Origin: Gammaproteobacteria bacterium
GTDB taxonomy: Bacteria > Pseudomonadota > Gammaproteobacteria > UBA6429 > Thiohalophilaceae
NCBI GenBank assembly: GCA_016194635.1
Contig: JACQBC010000024.1
Coordinates: 54,243 to 118,242 of the forward strand
Reading direction: 5' to 3'
Length of the DNA: 64,000 nucleotides
The first letter of the stretch is position 1. Each line of letters opens with the position of its first letter. The position numbers and the translations under genes were made by a program. The notes under the pieces were generated by a model. The model worked only from the letters and a program-made list of their open reading frames with translations, ran no database searches and was not told the origin of the DNA. Below are positions 27,399-38,505 of the stretch, in pieces.

Positions 27399-29408
27399 AT
27401 GACCATGCCTTGTGTAATAGGAATCGATACCGGCGGCACCTTCACCGATTTTGTGATGTGGCGCGCGGGACAATTACACGTGCATAAAGTGTTATCGACA
27501 CCGGCACAGCCTGAAGTGGCGATTTTGCAAGGCTTACATGAATTAGGCGTGGATCAATCGAATGCAACCGAGCTATTGATTGTGCACGGTTCCACCGTGG
27601 CCACCAATGCCGTGCTTGAAGGTAAAGGGGTAACTACAGTATTCATTACCAACCGTGGTTTTGCGGATCTGCTGACGATTGGACGGCAAACCCGTCGTGA
27701 ATTGTATAATTTGCAGCCACAACCACCGTTACCCCCGCTGCGCGCGCAAGCCTGTTTGGAAACCGGCGGGCGGATTGATGCTCACGGCGACATTATTGAC
27801 GCGTTAACCCCCGAGGACCTAACCCAATTACGTGAACAATTGCGCGCCTTAGCGCCACAGGCGGTGGCGATCAATTTATTGTTTTCATACATCGATGATC
27901 GCTATGAACGCGCGATTGAGTCCGTCATTCCTGCGGGGATATTTGTGTCCCGTTCTTCAGCGCTGTTGCCCGAATATAAGGAATACGAACGCGGCATAAC
28001 AACCTGGTTAAACGCCTATGTCGGACCGTTAATGCAAGGTTATCTCGCGCGGTTATGCGCCGCTCTTCCCCGGACCAAGATTGCAGTCATGCAAAGTTCG
28101 GGGGGCACCATCGCCGCTGAGCAGGCCGGTCAACACGCGGTGCGTTTGTTATTGTCGGGACCGGCGGGCGGTTTGGCGGCGGCGCGGTTTATCGCCGCGC
28201 GTGCGGGCCGCGAACGCGTGTTAACTTTCGATATGGGTGGAACGTCCACCGACGTTGCCTTGATCGAGGGTGATTTACAGCTCACTACCCACGGCCGGAT
28301 CGGGGCCTATCCGGTGGCGGTGCCGATGGTGGACATTCACACCATCGGTGCCGGAGGCGGCTCGATTGCCTATGTCGATTCCGGGGGAGTGTTGCAGGTG
28401 GGGCCTCACTCGGCGGGTGCCGATCCTGGACCGGCCTGTTATGGCCGAGGAGGTAGGCAGGCTACCGTGACCGATGCGCATCTGATCTTAGGCCGGTTAC
28501 GCGCAGATAGCTTCTTGGGCGGTCGCATGCCCCTGGATACCGCGGCCGCGCATCGGGCTATTGAACCGTTATCGCAGCGATTGTCCTTGAGTGTTGCGGC
28601 CACCGCCGCCGGTATTGTGCGTATCGTCAACCAACATATGGTTCAGGCGTTACAGCTGATGTCGGTACAGCGCGGTATCGATCCGCGTGGGTTAAGCTTG
28701 GTGTCGTTTGGCGGTGCGGGCGGTTTACATGTCTGTGCCCTGGCCGAGGCATTGGGAATGACCCAGGCGATGGTACCGGTGCATGCCGGGGTATTATCGG
28801 CTGTTGGGATGATAGTCGCGCCGCGTAGCCGGCAATTGTCCAAGACGGTGCTGGGTCTACAGACAATTCATAGTGCAGAACAGATCAATCTATTATTCGA
28901 GCCCTTAATCCAGCAAGGCCGCGAGGAGTTGGCGCAGGAAGGTGTGCGGGGCGAACCGTTGCGCGTCGAATGTTCATTGGACATGCGTTATCGCGGCCAG
29001 TCCTACACCCTCACTGTTCCTTGGTCAAGCGTCTCGACCAGTCAAGCGGCGTTTGAGCAATTGCATCAACAACGTTACGGTCATCGCCTGCCGCTGGCGG
29101 TGGAAATAGTAAACCTGCGCGTGGCCTTGTCCGTACCCTCTCCAAGCCGGAGTTTGCCTCGGCAGGATTCAGCCCAGGTAGCAGCTCCCCGCGCGATTCA
29201 ATTACTGGAAATGGATACCCCGGTGTTGTTATACCAGCGCGAGCAAATGCATCCTCAGCAGTGGATCCAGGGACCGGCGTTGATTGTAGAAACCCTGGCA
29301 AGCACCTGGCTTGCGCCCGGCTGGACGTTACACAAAGATCCGGACGGAAATTTATTACTACAGACGGGTCAGGCAATCGCCGATGAGCATCCCGCGGTGT
29401 GGCAATGA
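27399..29408 (+). CDS. Hydantoinase/oxoprolinase family protein (HyuA type)
   Basis: The family hydrolyses cyclic amides such as 5-oxoproline or N-methylhydantoin in an ATP-dependent way, often with a HyuB partner. The ~669-aa protein has the N-terminal domain signature GIDTGGTFTDFV, the central hydantoinase A domain with FDMGGTSTDVALIEG and GGGSIAYVD, and a C-terminal domain ending about residue 650. No hyuB gene adjoins it, so either a single-chain enzyme or a distant partner is implied. The exact substrate cannot be called. ATGs at 27399 and 27405 and a GTG at 27390 are all possible starts; none has a clear ribosome site. Confidence 0.88.
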   Translation: MTMPCVIGIDTGGTFTDFVMWRAGQLHVHKVLSTPAQPEVAILQGLHELGVDQSNATELLIVHGSTVATNAVLEGKGVTTVFITNRGFADLLTIGRQTRRELYNLQPQPPLPPLRAQACLETGGRIDAHGDIIDALTPEDLTQLREQLRALAPQAVAINLLFSYIDDRYERAIESVIPAGIFVSRSSALLPEYKEYERGITTWLNAYVGPLMQGYLARLCAALPRTKIAVMQSSGGTIAAEQAGQHAVRLLLSGPAGGLAAARFIAARAGRERVLTFDMGGTSTDVALIEGDLQLTTHGRIGAYPVAVPMVDIHTIGAGGGSIAYVDSGGVLQVGPHSAGADPGPACYGRGGRQATVTDAHLILGRLRADSFLGGRMPLDTAAAHRAIEPLSQRLSLSVAATAAGIVRIVNQHMVQALQLMSVQRGIDPRGLSLVSFGGAGGLHVCALAEALGMTQAMVPVHAGVLSAVGMIVAPRSRQLSKTVLGLQTIHSAEQINLLFEPLIQQGREELAQEGVRGEPLRVECSLDMRYRGQSYTLTVPWSSVSTSQAAFEQLHQQRYGHRLPLAVEIVNLRVALSVPSPSRSLPRQDSAQVAAPRAIQLLEMDTPVLLYQREQMHPQQWIQGPALIVETLASTWLAPGWTLHKDPDGNLLLQTGQAIADEHPAVWQ

Positions 29409-29430
29409 GCTGACGCGGGATGGTTGGTGC

Positions 29431-29601
29431 TTATTTGATCTTGGCTTCTTTATAGAGGACGTGTTTGCGCACCACCGGATCAAATTTCTTGATCTCCATT
29501 TTTTCCGGCATGGTGCGTTTATTTTTAGTCGTTGTATAAAAATGACCGGTTTCTGCACTGGAAACCAGACGGATTTTTTCACGAATGTTCTTTTTAGCCA
29601 T
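29431..29601 (-). CDS. rpmG: 50S ribosomal protein L33
   Basis: The 56-aa product begins [20 protein letters not shown] and ends EAKIK, and contains the family core [19 protein letters not shown]. It is the cysteine-free type of L33, i.e. not the zinc-binding paralogue. It follows rpmB by 11 nt, the standard rpmB-rpmG operon. GGAGACC precedes the ATG. Confidence 0.97.
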   Translation of the reverse strand: MAKKNIREKIRLVSSAETGHFYTTTKNKRTMPEKMEIKKFDPVVRKHVLYKEAKIK

Positions 29602-29612
29602 GGCGGGTCTCC

Positions 29613-29849
29613 TTAAACGTTTTCACCGGCGGCGCGTAATTCGGCCAGCACGGTCTCGATGCCTTTTTTATCGATGGTGCGCAGACCCTGGCGGCTGATC
29701 CGCAGGGTGATAAAGCGGTTTTCGGACTCCAGCCAAAAGCGGTGAGTGTGTAAATTGGGTAAAAAACGCCGTTTGCGTTTGTTATTGGCGTGGGAAACAT
29801 GGTGTCCCACCTGGGGCCGTTTTCCGGTGATCTGACAAACGCGCGACAT
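29613..29849 (-). CDS. rpmB: 50S ribosomal protein L28
   Basis: The 78-aa protein starts [20 protein letters not shown], continues with [13 protein letters not shown] and ends AAGENV, all typical of proteobacterial L28. It forms an operon with rpmG. Confidence 0.97.
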   Translation of the reverse strand: MSRVCQITGKRPQVGHHVSHANNKRKRRFLPNLHTHRFWLESENRFITLRISRQGLRTIDKKGIETVLAELRAAGENV

Positions 29850-29961
29850 GGTTCAACTCTCCAAAGCGAGTGCGGGGACAAAAGAGGTTGAATTCTACAG
29901 AATCCGCCCCGGCCTTGACAAGGGTGCCACGCCTATCTTGGGGCATATATTCGCCTTGGGA

Positions 29962-30636
29962 CTAAACCCAGCCCCGTTCCGAGAACGATATACAGCCGCT
30001 TTCGCCGACCACCAGGTGGTCGAGCACCCGCACATCGACCAGGCCTAAGGCCGCCGCAAGCCGGGTTGTCAGATCGCGATCCGCGGCACTGGGTTCCGCC
30101 ACGCCGGAAGGGTGATTATGGGCCAGGATCAGCGCGGCGGCATTGTGGTATAAAGCCCGTTTAACCACTTCACGGGGATGGACGCTGGCCCCGTGCAGGC
30201 TCCCCCGGAACAGTTCTTCAAACTGCAGGACTCGATGCCGGGTATCGAGGAACAGACAGGCAAACACCTCGTGGCCATAATCGCGCAGCCGTGCATGAAT
30301 ATAACGTTTAGCGTGGTCGGGATCGGTGATGGCGTCGCGCTGTTGCAGGGTTTGCCATAAATGCCGCCGGCCCATCTCCAATACCGCCTGCAGTGAGGAA
30401 AATTTTGCCGGCCCCAGCCCCTTGATCCGGCAGAAGCGGGTTTGATCGGCGGTGAGTAACTCGCGCAGGTTACCGAATTCGTGCAATAACTCGCGGGCCA
30501 GATCCACCGCGGAAACCCCGGGTCGGCCGGTGCGTAAAAAGATCGCGAGTAATTCCGCATCGGTAAGTTGCTGGGCCCCGCTGTGCAGCAGCCGTTCGCG
30601 CGGTCTTTCACCGATGGGCCAGTGACGAATTGACAT
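29962..30636 (-). CDS. radC: RadC family JAB-domain protein
   Basis: The 224-aa protein has an N-terminal helix-hairpin-helix region ([14 protein letters not shown]) and a C-terminal JAMM metalloprotease-like domain with its metal motif [16 protein letters not shown]. The molecular role of RadC is still uncertain. The start is fixed at 30636 by a perfect ribosome site (AAGGAGGT, complement of 30641-30648); the longer frame to 30678 is not used. It is divergent from coaBC as in most gammaproteobacteria. Confidence 0.95.
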   Translation of the reverse strand: MSIRHWPIGERPRERLLHSGAQQLTDAELLAIFLRTGRPGVSAVDLARELLHEFGNLRELLTADQTRFCRIKGLGPAKFSSLQAVLEMGRRHLWQTLQQRDAITDPDHAKRYIHARLRDYGHEVFACLFLDTRHRVLQFEELFRGSLHGASVHPREVVKRALYHNAAALILAHNHPSGVAEPSAADRDLTTRLAAALGLVDVRVLDHLVVGESGCISFSERGWV

Positions 30637-30746
30637 AACGACCTCCTTGTCGTAGTTACAGAAGATTTTTAAAACCAAGGGGAGCTTAAGGCAGTGGATT
30701 GGGGAAATGCAAGTCTATAATGGGGAGATGTTGGGTAGGTTGGAAC

Positions 30747-32009
30747 ATGTTAGAACGATTAGCCAATAAACACATTGTGCTAGGGGTAACCGGCAGTATT
30801 GCTGCCTATAAGGCGGCCGATATCGTGCGGCGCTTGCGCGAGGCGGGCAGTGAAGTGCGGGTTGTGATGACCCGTGCGGCCACGGAATTTGTTACCCCGA
30901 TGACCTTTCAGGCCCTGTCGGGCAATCCAGTGCACCTACACCTGTTGGATGCCCAGGCCGAGGCGGCCATGGGTCATATCAGTCTGGCGCGCTGGGCCGA
31001 TGCGATTTTAGTGGCGCCCGCCAGCGCAGATTTTCTAGCGCGGTTACGGCAAGGCCGCGCCGATGATCTGCTCAGCGCGGTATGCCTCGCCGGGGATGTG
31101 CCCTTGGCGGTGGCGCCGGCGATGAATCAACGGATGTGGTCCGACCGCGCTACCCAAGAGAATATTCAGGGCTTGAAAAGTCGCGGGATCTTACTGTTTG
31201 GTCCGGAAGACGGTAGCCAAGCCTGTGGCGAAACCGGGGTGGGCCGTTTGCAGGAACCTCTTCAGATCCTCACGCAATTGGCCGAAGTGTTTAGCAGCGG
31301 CGCACTGGACGGGCTACGGGTATTACTCACCGCCGGACCAACCCGGGAGCCGATCGATCCAGTACGGTATATCAGCAATCACAGTTCCGGGAAGATGGGT
31401 TACGCGATTGCCCAAGCGGCGGCCGAAGCCGGCGCACGGGTAACCTTGATCTCAGGACCGGTGGCCTTGAGCCCGCCGCCGAGTGTGTTAACCTTGCCGG
31501 TAGTGACCGCGCTGCAAATGTTTGAGTGTGTGGTGCAGCAGCTTAAACACACCGATATTTTTATCGCCACGGCGGCGGTGGCGGATTATCGGGTTACCGA
31601 GGTAGCGCCGCAGAAAATCAAAAAAACATCTGCGCCACTTACCCTGCAGCTAAGCCTCAATCCCGATATCCTCGGTCAGGTTAAACAACAGGCTCCGCAT
31701 ATCTATTGTGTGGGGTTTGCTGCGGAAACCGAGCAGGTGGTGCCCCGGGCGCGCATCAAGTTGCAGCAAAAAGGGGTGGAGATGATCGCGGCCAATCAGG
31801 TGGGCGGGGAAAATAATCTGGGCGGTTTTAGCAGTGATAATAACTCCCTGACCCTGTGTACCCCCGAGTCGGAGGTGACCCTGGCCTTAGCCCCCAAGGC
31901 TAAAATCGCCCGCGAACTGATCACCCACGTAGCGCGTTCCTATCCTTTATGGCGGCAAACCCGTAAGGCCTCGGCGCAAATTTTGCGCTTTGGCAAACCG
32001 CCGCTATGA
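30747..32009 (+). CDS. coaBC: Bifunctional phosphopantothenoylcysteine decarboxylase/synthetase
   Basis: CoaBC performs two steps of coenzyme A synthesis: CTP-dependent coupling of 4'-phosphopantothenate to cysteine and FMN-dependent decarboxylation. The 420-aa protein has the CoaC flavodoxin-like half (VLGVTGSIAAYKAAD, later PAMNQRMW) and the CoaB half (GPTREPIDPVRYISNHSSG and KIKKTSAPLTLQL). I start it at ATG 30747, directly before the first conserved strand. Confidence 0.96.
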   Translation: MLERLANKHIVLGVTGSIAAYKAADIVRRLREAGSEVRVVMTRAATEFVTPMTFQALSGNPVHLHLLDAQAEAAMGHISLARWADAILVAPASADFLARLRQGRADDLLSAVCLAGDVPLAVAPAMNQRMWSDRATQENIQGLKSRGILLFGPEDGSQACGETGVGRLQEPLQILTQLAEVFSSGALDGLRVLLTAGPTREPIDPVRYISNHSSGKMGYAIAQAAAEAGARVTLISGPVALSPPPSVLTLPVVTALQMFECVVQQLKHTDIFIATAAVADYRVTEVAPQKIKKTSAPLTLQLSLNPDILGQVKQQAPHIYCVGFAAETEQVVPRARIKLQQKGVEMIAANQVGGENNLGGFSSDNNSLTLCTPESEVTLALAPKAKIARELITHVARSYPLWRQTRKASAQILRFGKPPL

Positions 32010-32062
32010 TTGCTAGATTCAACCGCCGACAACAATAACAATATTTTTTAGAGAGAACACCC

Positions 32063-32527
32063 GTGATAAATCAACCTAGGATTCAAGTGAAGATCCTTGA
32101 TCAGCGCGTGGGTCAGCAAATACCCCTGCCCAGTTATGCCACCGCCGGTGCCGCGGGCATGGATTTGCGTGCCTGTCTGCACCAGCCTTTGACTTTACAA
32201 CCGGGCGAGACGCAGTTGATCCCCACCGGTATGGCCATCCACCTCGATGATCCCGGCTTGGCGGCGCTGATCTTGCCGCGTTCTGGGTTGGGGCATAAAC
32301 ACGGGATCGTGCTGGGTAACTTAGTGGGTTTAATCGATTCGGACTATCAAGGGCAGTTAATGATTTCCTGCTGGAATCGCGCTCCCACCCCCTTTACGAT
32401 TGAGGTGGGGGAGCGGATTGCACAACTGGTGATTGTTCCCGTGCTGCAAGCGCAGTTTGAAATCGTAACCGAGTTTGTGCAAAGTCAGCGCGCCCACGGT
32501 GGTTTTGGTCATACTGGCCGGGGCTAA
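32063..32527 (+). CDS. dut: Deoxyuridine 5'-triphosphate nucleotidohydrolase
   Basis: dUTPase hydrolyses dUTP to dUMP, keeping uracil out of DNA. The 154-aa trimeric-type enzyme shows the five family motifs, including [37 protein letters not shown] and the Gly-rich C-terminal arm [12 protein letters not shown]. The start is GTG at 32063. Position after coaBC is standard. Confidence 0.97.
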   Translation: MINQPRIQVKILDQRVGQQIPLPSYATAGAAGMDLRACLHQPLTLQPGETQLIPTGMAIHLDDPGLAALILPRSGLGHKHGIVLGNLVGLIDSDYQGQLMISCWNRAPTPFTIEVGERIAQLVIVPVLQAQFEIVTEFVQSQRAHGGFGHTGRG

Positions 32528-32584
32528 GCCTACGCCCGCAGAACTAGCAATCAACCGTATATTATTTTAAGGAATGGAGTGTTT

Positions 32585-35257
32585 ATGGCTAGACGTCGTA
32601 GCAGTCGCTCGCGCCGCCGCGCACAACAGAGTAAATCCCTTGGCTTAACCCTCAATACGGTGAGCTTGCTGGCGTATTTGTTTACCGTGTTGGTATTGGC
32701 GATAGCTTTATGGATCAGCATGCAGTTGTCGTATCGGCAGATCCAGTTCCAGCGCGAAGCGGCGGTGGCGGCGGTGGCGAAGAGCGTCGCCTATCAGCTC
32801 ACGCAAGCGGCGGCCTCGGATGTACATGCACTTGAGAGTATTACACGCGATCCCGCTATGATTGCCTTGGTCGAAAGCGGCGATGAAGCCGCCATGGCGG
32901 CGCGCGCCGTACAGCTCAAATCGGCGTTTCCCATGGCTTTAGACTTACGCATTGCGCGTGCCGGGACCGCGCGGGTCAACGACCAATTGAATCCACCGCT
33001 TACCTATGCCTGTATCGATTTAATTCAGGCGGTGGAAGGTGGCAATAAAGCGCCACCAATTGAGATACATAATCCTGGAACCCCGCAACAGCATATAGAT
33101 GTGATACGCCCGGTGATCAAAAACGATCGGGTGATCGGTTATCTGCAATTGGTCAATAACATCAACGCTATAAAAGTGTGGTTGTTGGAAAACACCAGTG
33201 ATACTTATGTAGAGTTGACGCAACACAACGATGCCTCCAAGCCGGGTATTTTGCTGGGCAAGGTGGGTAACGAAGATCTCAAGACCGGAGATGCGGCATC
33301 GTATACCGTCGGGGGCACGCGCTGGCAAGCCAAGGTCTGGTCAAAACCCTCGGTCTCGATCCTCCCGATAGGATTAGACGTGTTATTCGTGTTTATCGTG
33401 GCGGTATTGTTATTGGGTGGGGTATTGTATTACTTGCGCAAGATCGTCAGCGCCGCGATCCGCACCGATGTAAATAGTTTGTTATTACTCACCATCGAAA
33501 CCCTACGTGGCACCAAACAACACCAATTTCATTTACAGATGGAAGAATTCGCCGACGCGGTGCCGCGCATCGAGGAATTGCGTACCACGGCGCCGGTGGA
33601 GCGCGAGCGCGATGGCGATCCCAACGCTATCAGTTACAGCGCGATCAGCCAATTTAATCCGGCGGATAGTTTGATCAATAACGCCAATAACATCGCGGTG
33701 GAAGAAATTGACGCGCCACCCAGCCAACCCAAAATTAAACTGCCCGTGGGTAAGCCACAACCCAAGGCCAATTTCGATGCTAACCCTTCGGGGTTATCCC
33801 CGACACCGTCGAGTTTTATTGCTAAGGACATTAAACCCAGTCCTACTGACATCATGCCCATGGCCGCCGCAGCTGCATCGAATGCAGTGCCGCCGGCGGA
33901 AATTTTCAAAGCCTATGATATTCGCGGCATTGTCGGCGCGAGCTTAACCATTTCCTATGCGCATCAAATCGGTCGGGCCTTGGGCAGCGAAGCGCAGACC
34001 CGTGGTGTCAAACGCATTGCGTTTGGGCGCGATGGCCGTTTGTCCGGACCTGAACTGGGTGGCGCACTGGTGCAGGGTTTGCGGGATGCCGGTGTTGATG
34101 TGATCGATGTGGGCATGGTTCCCACCCCGGTACTGTATTACGCGGCCTATGAACTTACCGAGGGTTCGGGGGTGATGTTGACCGGCAGCCACAATCCGCC
34201 GCAGTACAATGGGTTCAAAATGGTGCTGGCGGGGGACACTTTATCGGGCGAGGCGATTACGGCGCTACGCGAACGTATCGTGCAACAGAATTTCAGTAGC
34301 GGGCAGGGGGCCTACAGCACCCAGGCCATTGTTAAACAATACATCGAACGGATCAGCGGTGACGTTAAACTTAAACGCCCGCTCACCGTCGTGATCGATT
34401 GCGGTAACGGTGTGGCCGGCGCGGTCGCACCCCTATTATTTAAATCCTTGGGCTGCCAGGTGACCGAATTGTATTGCGAGGTTGATGGTAATTTTCCCAA
34501 TCATCATCCGGATCCAAGCAAACCCGAGAATTTGCGTGATGTCATGGCCATGGTCAAGAGTAAACACGCGGATCTTGGTTTGGCGTTCGACGGCGATGGT
34601 GACCGGGTCGGCGTGATCGATTCCAGCGGCAAGATTATCTACCCGGATCGGGTATTAATGATGCTGGCCGGCGATGTATTGTCGCGCAACCACGGCGCGC
34701 AAATTATTTTCGATATCAAATGCAGCAATAATTTAACCCAAGTGATTTGGGAAAAAGGCGGCGAGCCCTTGATGTGGAAAACCGGCCATTCGCTGATTAA
34801 ATCCAAGATGAAACAAACCGGCGCATTGCTGGCCGGTGAAATGAGCGGGCATATTTTTTTCAAAGAGCGTTGGTATGGATTTGACGATGGGTTGTATTCG
34901 GGCGCGCGGCTGTTGGAGATCCTCGCCAATGATCTGCGTAAATCCGCGGTGATGTTCGCGGCTTTTCCCGACGCCGTGAGCACCCCCGAACTCAATGTGC
35001 CGATGCGCGAAGGCGAACCGCATCGGTTTATCGATGACTTCATGACCCAGGCTGATTTTGGTGAGGCCAATATCACCGCGATCGACGGGGTGCGCGCCGA
35101 TTTCGCCGACGGTTGGGGATTGGTGCGCGCTTCTAATACCACCCCGGTGCTGGTGTTGCGTTTTGAAGGTAAAACCGACCAGGCCATGAAACGCATTCAA
35201 GGCTTGTTTAAACAACAAATGCTGGCGTTAAAACCCGATTTAAAATTACCTTTCTAA
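32585..35257 (+). CDS. algC: Phosphomannomutase/phosphoglucomutase with membrane-anchored N-terminal extension
   Basis: The C-terminal ~460 residues are an AlgC-type alpha-D-phosphohexomutase: EIFKAYDIRG at the domain start, the catalytic phosphoserine loop TGSHNPPQYNG, the metal loop FDGDGDRVG, GEMSGH and the C-terminal phosphate loop RASNTTPVL. It interconverts mannose or glucose 6- and 1-phosphates for exopolysaccharide and LPS. The N-terminal ~430 residues add a basic tail (RRRSSRSRRRAQQ), two transmembrane helices (~25-47 and ~265-285) enclosing a periplasmic domain, and a disordered linker. Similar extended forms occur in some gammaproteobacteria; the Pseudomonas enzyme crystallised lacks it. 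ATG 32585 has GGAG 5 nt before it; GTG 32579 is an alternative. Confidence 0.93.
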   Translation: MARRRSSRSRRRAQQSKSLGLTLNTVSLLAYLFTVLVLAIALWISMQLSYRQIQFQREAAVAAVAKSVAYQLTQAAASDVHALESITRDPAMIALVESGDEAAMAARAVQLKSAFPMALDLRIARAGTARVNDQLNPPLTYACIDLIQAVEGGNKAPPIEIHNPGTPQQHIDVIRPVIKNDRVIGYLQLVNNINAIKVWLLENTSDTYVELTQHNDASKPGILLGKVGNEDLKTGDAASYTVGGTRWQAKVWSKPSVSILPIGLDVLFVFIVAVLLLGGVLYYLRKIVSAAIRTDVNSLLLLTIETLRGTKQHQFHLQMEEFADAVPRIEELRTTAPVERERDGDPNAISYSAISQFNPADSLINNANNIAVEEIDAPPSQPKIKLPVGKPQPKANFDANPSGLSPTPSSFIAKDIKPSPTDIMPMAAAAASNAVPPAEIFKAYDIRGIVGASLTISYAHQIGRALGSEAQTRGVKRIAFGRDGRLSGPELGGALVQGLRDAGVDVIDVGMVPTPVLYYAAYELTEGSGVMLTGSHNPPQYNGFKMVLAGDTLSGEAITALRERIVQQNFSSGQGAYSTQAIVKQYIERISGDVKLKRPLTVVIDCGNGVAGAVAPLLFKSLGCQVTELYCEVDGNFPNHHPDPSKPENLRDVMAMVKSKHADLGLAFDGDGDRVGVIDSSGKIIYPDRVLMMLAGDVLSRNHGAQIIFDIKCSNNLTQVIWEKGGEPLMWKTGHSLIKSKMKQTGALLAGEMSGHIFFKERWYGFDDGLYSGARLLEILANDLRKSAVMFAAFPDAVSTPELNVPMREGEPHRFIDDFMTQADFGEANITAIDGVRADFADGWGLVRASNTTPVLVLRFEGKTDQAMKRIQGLFKQQMLALKPDLKLPF

Positions 35258-35392
35258 CCTTAGGTCCTCGGCGAGATGGCAAGCTGGGCGGCTTCTGTGC
35301 GACGGCCTTTGCGTCCTTAGGTATGCAGGTGCGCAGCAGAAGACGCTATAAGCCGTTGATTGGGTGTGAACCGCTATTTAAAGACCCGCTAA

Positions 35393-36358
<966 letters not shown>

Positions 36359-36362
36359 TGTT

Positions 36363-36965
36363 ATGGTCGAAACCGCTACTACCACCAATACCAAACCATC
36401 GCGCCGCCAGCATATTCTGGAAACCTTGGCGCTGGAGTTAGAACACTCGCCCGGTGAACGCATCACCACGGCCGGCTTGGCCAAGGCGGTCGGGGTATCC
36501 GAAGCGGCGTTATACCGGCATTTTCCCAGCAAGGCGAAGATGTTTGAAGGGTTGATCGAATTTATCGAGACGAGTGTGTTTGGATTGATTACTCGTATTT
36601 TGCAAGAAGAAAAACGCGCCGCCAAACGTTGTGAAAAAATATCAACCTTGATCTTGGGATTTTCGCAGAAAAATCCCGGTATTACCCGTTTGATGACCGG
36701 TGATGTACTCACCGGAGAAACCGAGCGGCTGCGCCTACGTATCGATAAATTCTACGAACGGGTGGAAACCCAACTCAAACAAGTGTTGCGCGAAGGTGAG
36801 TTGGCGCAGGAGTGTCAACTGGGCCAACACTTAGCTGTTTTTGCCAATCTATTGTTAGCCAGTATCGAGGGGCGGATGCAGCAATTTGTACGCAGCGGTT
36901 TTGTGGTCCAGCCCTTGGTGCAGTGGGAACAGCAATGGCAGATGCTGGCGCGTTGTTTGAATTGA
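36363..36965 (+). CDS. slmA: SlmA-like TetR-family nucleoid occlusion protein
   Basis: The 200-aa protein has an N-terminal TetR helix-turn-helix (ITTAGLAKAVGVSEAALYRH) with the SlmA-typical FPSKAKMFEGLIEFIE and C-terminal RMQQFVRSGF. SlmA binds DNA sites on the chromosome and blocks FtsZ ring formation over the nucleoid. Position between argB/dut and pyrE matches slmA in other gammaproteobacteria. It follows argB after 4 nt. Confidence 0.9.
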   Translation: MVETATTTNTKPSRRQHILETLALELEHSPGERITTAGLAKAVGVSEAALYRHFPSKAKMFEGLIEFIETSVFGLITRILQEEKRAAKRCEKISTLILGFSQKNPGITRLMTGDVLTGETERLRLRIDKFYERVETQLKQVLREGELAQECQLGQHLAVFANLLLASIEGRMQQFVRSGFVVQPLVQWEQQWQMLARCLN

Positions 36966-36980
36966 ATAATACCCTTTAGC

Positions 36981-37622
36981 TTAGTTCATCAAGGTTTGGC
37001 GCTTAAGTTCGCGGAAGCGCTTCAGATCGTCTTCATAGCGTTGAGTGATATTTTCCAATTCGTCTTCGCGTAATTGATACGAGGTTTCGAGTTTATCGAT
37101 CTCCTGGCGCAAGGTGTGAATGTTTTCGACTAATTTGGCGGGAGGGGTTTTACCATTACGTTCGTAATTACCGGCTTCGTGGTTCAATTGCTCGAAATTA
37201 GTCCGCTGAATTTTAAGGTTACTCTTGAGTATGTCGATCTGGCTCGCGATCCCTTCCAAGGTTTTATCACGCGCCGTGATCAGGTCTTTTTCGGTGGTAT
37301 AACTATTCAGTAAATTCTCATCGCGGCGTTTTTGCTCGGCGAGTTTAGCCTCGCGTGCCCGTCGGGCGTGTTCGCGTTCTTGCTCGCGCTCTTGTTCTTC
37401 TTTGGTGCGGGTGGCTTCGATCACCTGTACCACCACGCCGTTTTCATTAATGACCTCAATGCGGTTACGGGAGTATTCCTGGGGAACCACGGAGCCGCAT
37501 TCACGGATGCCGTGATCGTCTTGCCAGCATTTGATGAACACCTTCGCGCCGCTGGCCGTGCGGCTGAGCAGCAGTGGCTGGCTGAGATTCACAATAAAAC
37601 AAAGTGTAAGAAATTTTTTCAT
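36981..37622 (-). CDS. DUF4124-type coiled-coil secreted protein
   Basis: The 213-aa protein has an N-terminal signal peptide (residues ~1-25), a short DUF4124-like domain (KCWQDDHGIRECGSVVP, with a cysteine pair) and then a long charged helical region, residues ~70-210, with heptad patterning, predicted to form an extended coiled coil. Proteins of this type are periplasmic or envelope-associated; function unknown. It is convergent with slmA and divergent from the TauE-type gene. Confidence 0.77.
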   Translation of the reverse strand: MKKFLTLCFIVNLSQPLLLSRTASGAKVFIKCWQDDHGIRECGSVVPQEYSRNRIEVINENGVVVQVIEATRTKEEQEREQEREHARRAREAKLAEQKRRDENLLNSYTTEKDLITARDKTLEGIASQIDILKSNLKIQRTNFEQLNHEAGNYERNGKTPPAKLVENIHTLRQEIDKLETSYQLREDELENITQRYEDDLKRFRELKRQTLMN

Positions 37623-37634
37623 GACCCAGGTCCG

Positions 37635-38441
37635 ATGGCATCCTCGCCGATGGTAATCTTAACGTGTTTAGCGGGGTGTTGGGGTGATTTTGTGATTGAA
37701 CTGTTGGTGCTTTTTGGGGTTTCCTTCATTGCCAATAGCCTCTCGGCCTTCGCCGGTGGGGGCGCGGGATTACTGCAACTGCCGGTATTACTGTTTCTTG
37801 GTCTGCCGTTTGGCACGGCGTTGGCGACCCATAAACTCGCTACGGTGGCCTTGGGTATCGGGGCGAGTCTGCGGCATCGACGCGAACGCAATTTACAGTG
37901 GCGTTTTATCGGGTTAGTGATCATCGCGGGGGTTCCTGGTGTTGTCCTTGGAGCCAATATCATACTATTTGTTCCAGACCGCGCCGCCAGCCTGGCCTTG
38001 GGCGTATTAACGCTGGGGTTAGGGGTGTATTCTGCCTTACAACCTCGGCTTGGTCGGGAGTATCGCCCGCGACACACGGATCCGCAGGGGATGCTGATCG
38101 GCGGGTTGGTGCTTTTTACTATCGGCGTGTTAAACGGCTCCTTAACTTCGGGCACCGGGCTATTTGTCACCCTCTGGCTGGTGCAATGGTTTGGCCTGGA
38201 TTACCAACGCGGCGTGGCCCATACCATGGTGTTGGTGGGATTGTTCTGGAACGGCAGCGGGGCCCTGGCGCTGGGACTGCAAGGAATGATCAAATGGGAA
38301 TGGGTGCCGGTGTTGATCATTGCTTCGTTGTTGGGCGGCTATGCCGGCGCGCATTGGTCGATCCGCAGCGGTAACCGGACGATCAAACTCGCCTATGAAG
38401 TATTGACCGTCGTGGTTGGAGTTAAATTAATAATTGGGTGA
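37635..38441 (+). CDS. TauE/SafE family sulfite exporter-like permease
   Basis: The ~268-aa protein has about eight hydrophobic helices in two similar halves, with the TauE/SafE-type N-terminal motif GAGLLQLPVLLFLGLPFGTA and the second-half counterpart GTGLFVTLWLV. The family exports sulfite or organosulfur anions; the substrate here is not known. The open frame extends far upstream through the antisense of the neighbouring gene, so ATG 37635 or GTG 37692 (after GGGGTG) are the realistic starts. Confidence 0.85.
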   Translation: MASSPMVILTCLAGCWGDFVIELLVLFGVSFIANSLSAFAGGGAGLLQLPVLLFLGLPFGTALATHKLATVALGIGASLRHRRERNLQWRFIGLVIIAGVPGVVLGANIILFVPDRAASLALGVLTLGLGVYSALQPRLGREYRPRHTDPQGMLIGGLVLFTIGVLNGSLTSGTGLFVTLWLVQWFGLDYQRGVAHTMVLVGLFWNGSGALALGLQGMIKWEWVPVLIIASLLGGYAGAHWSIRSGNRTIKLAYEVLTVVVGVKLIIG

Positions 38442-38505
38442 TGAGGTGGCCTGGTTACGGGCCGGGCGCGAAGTCAGCTGATCGTATCAATACCCCGCCC
38501 TATCG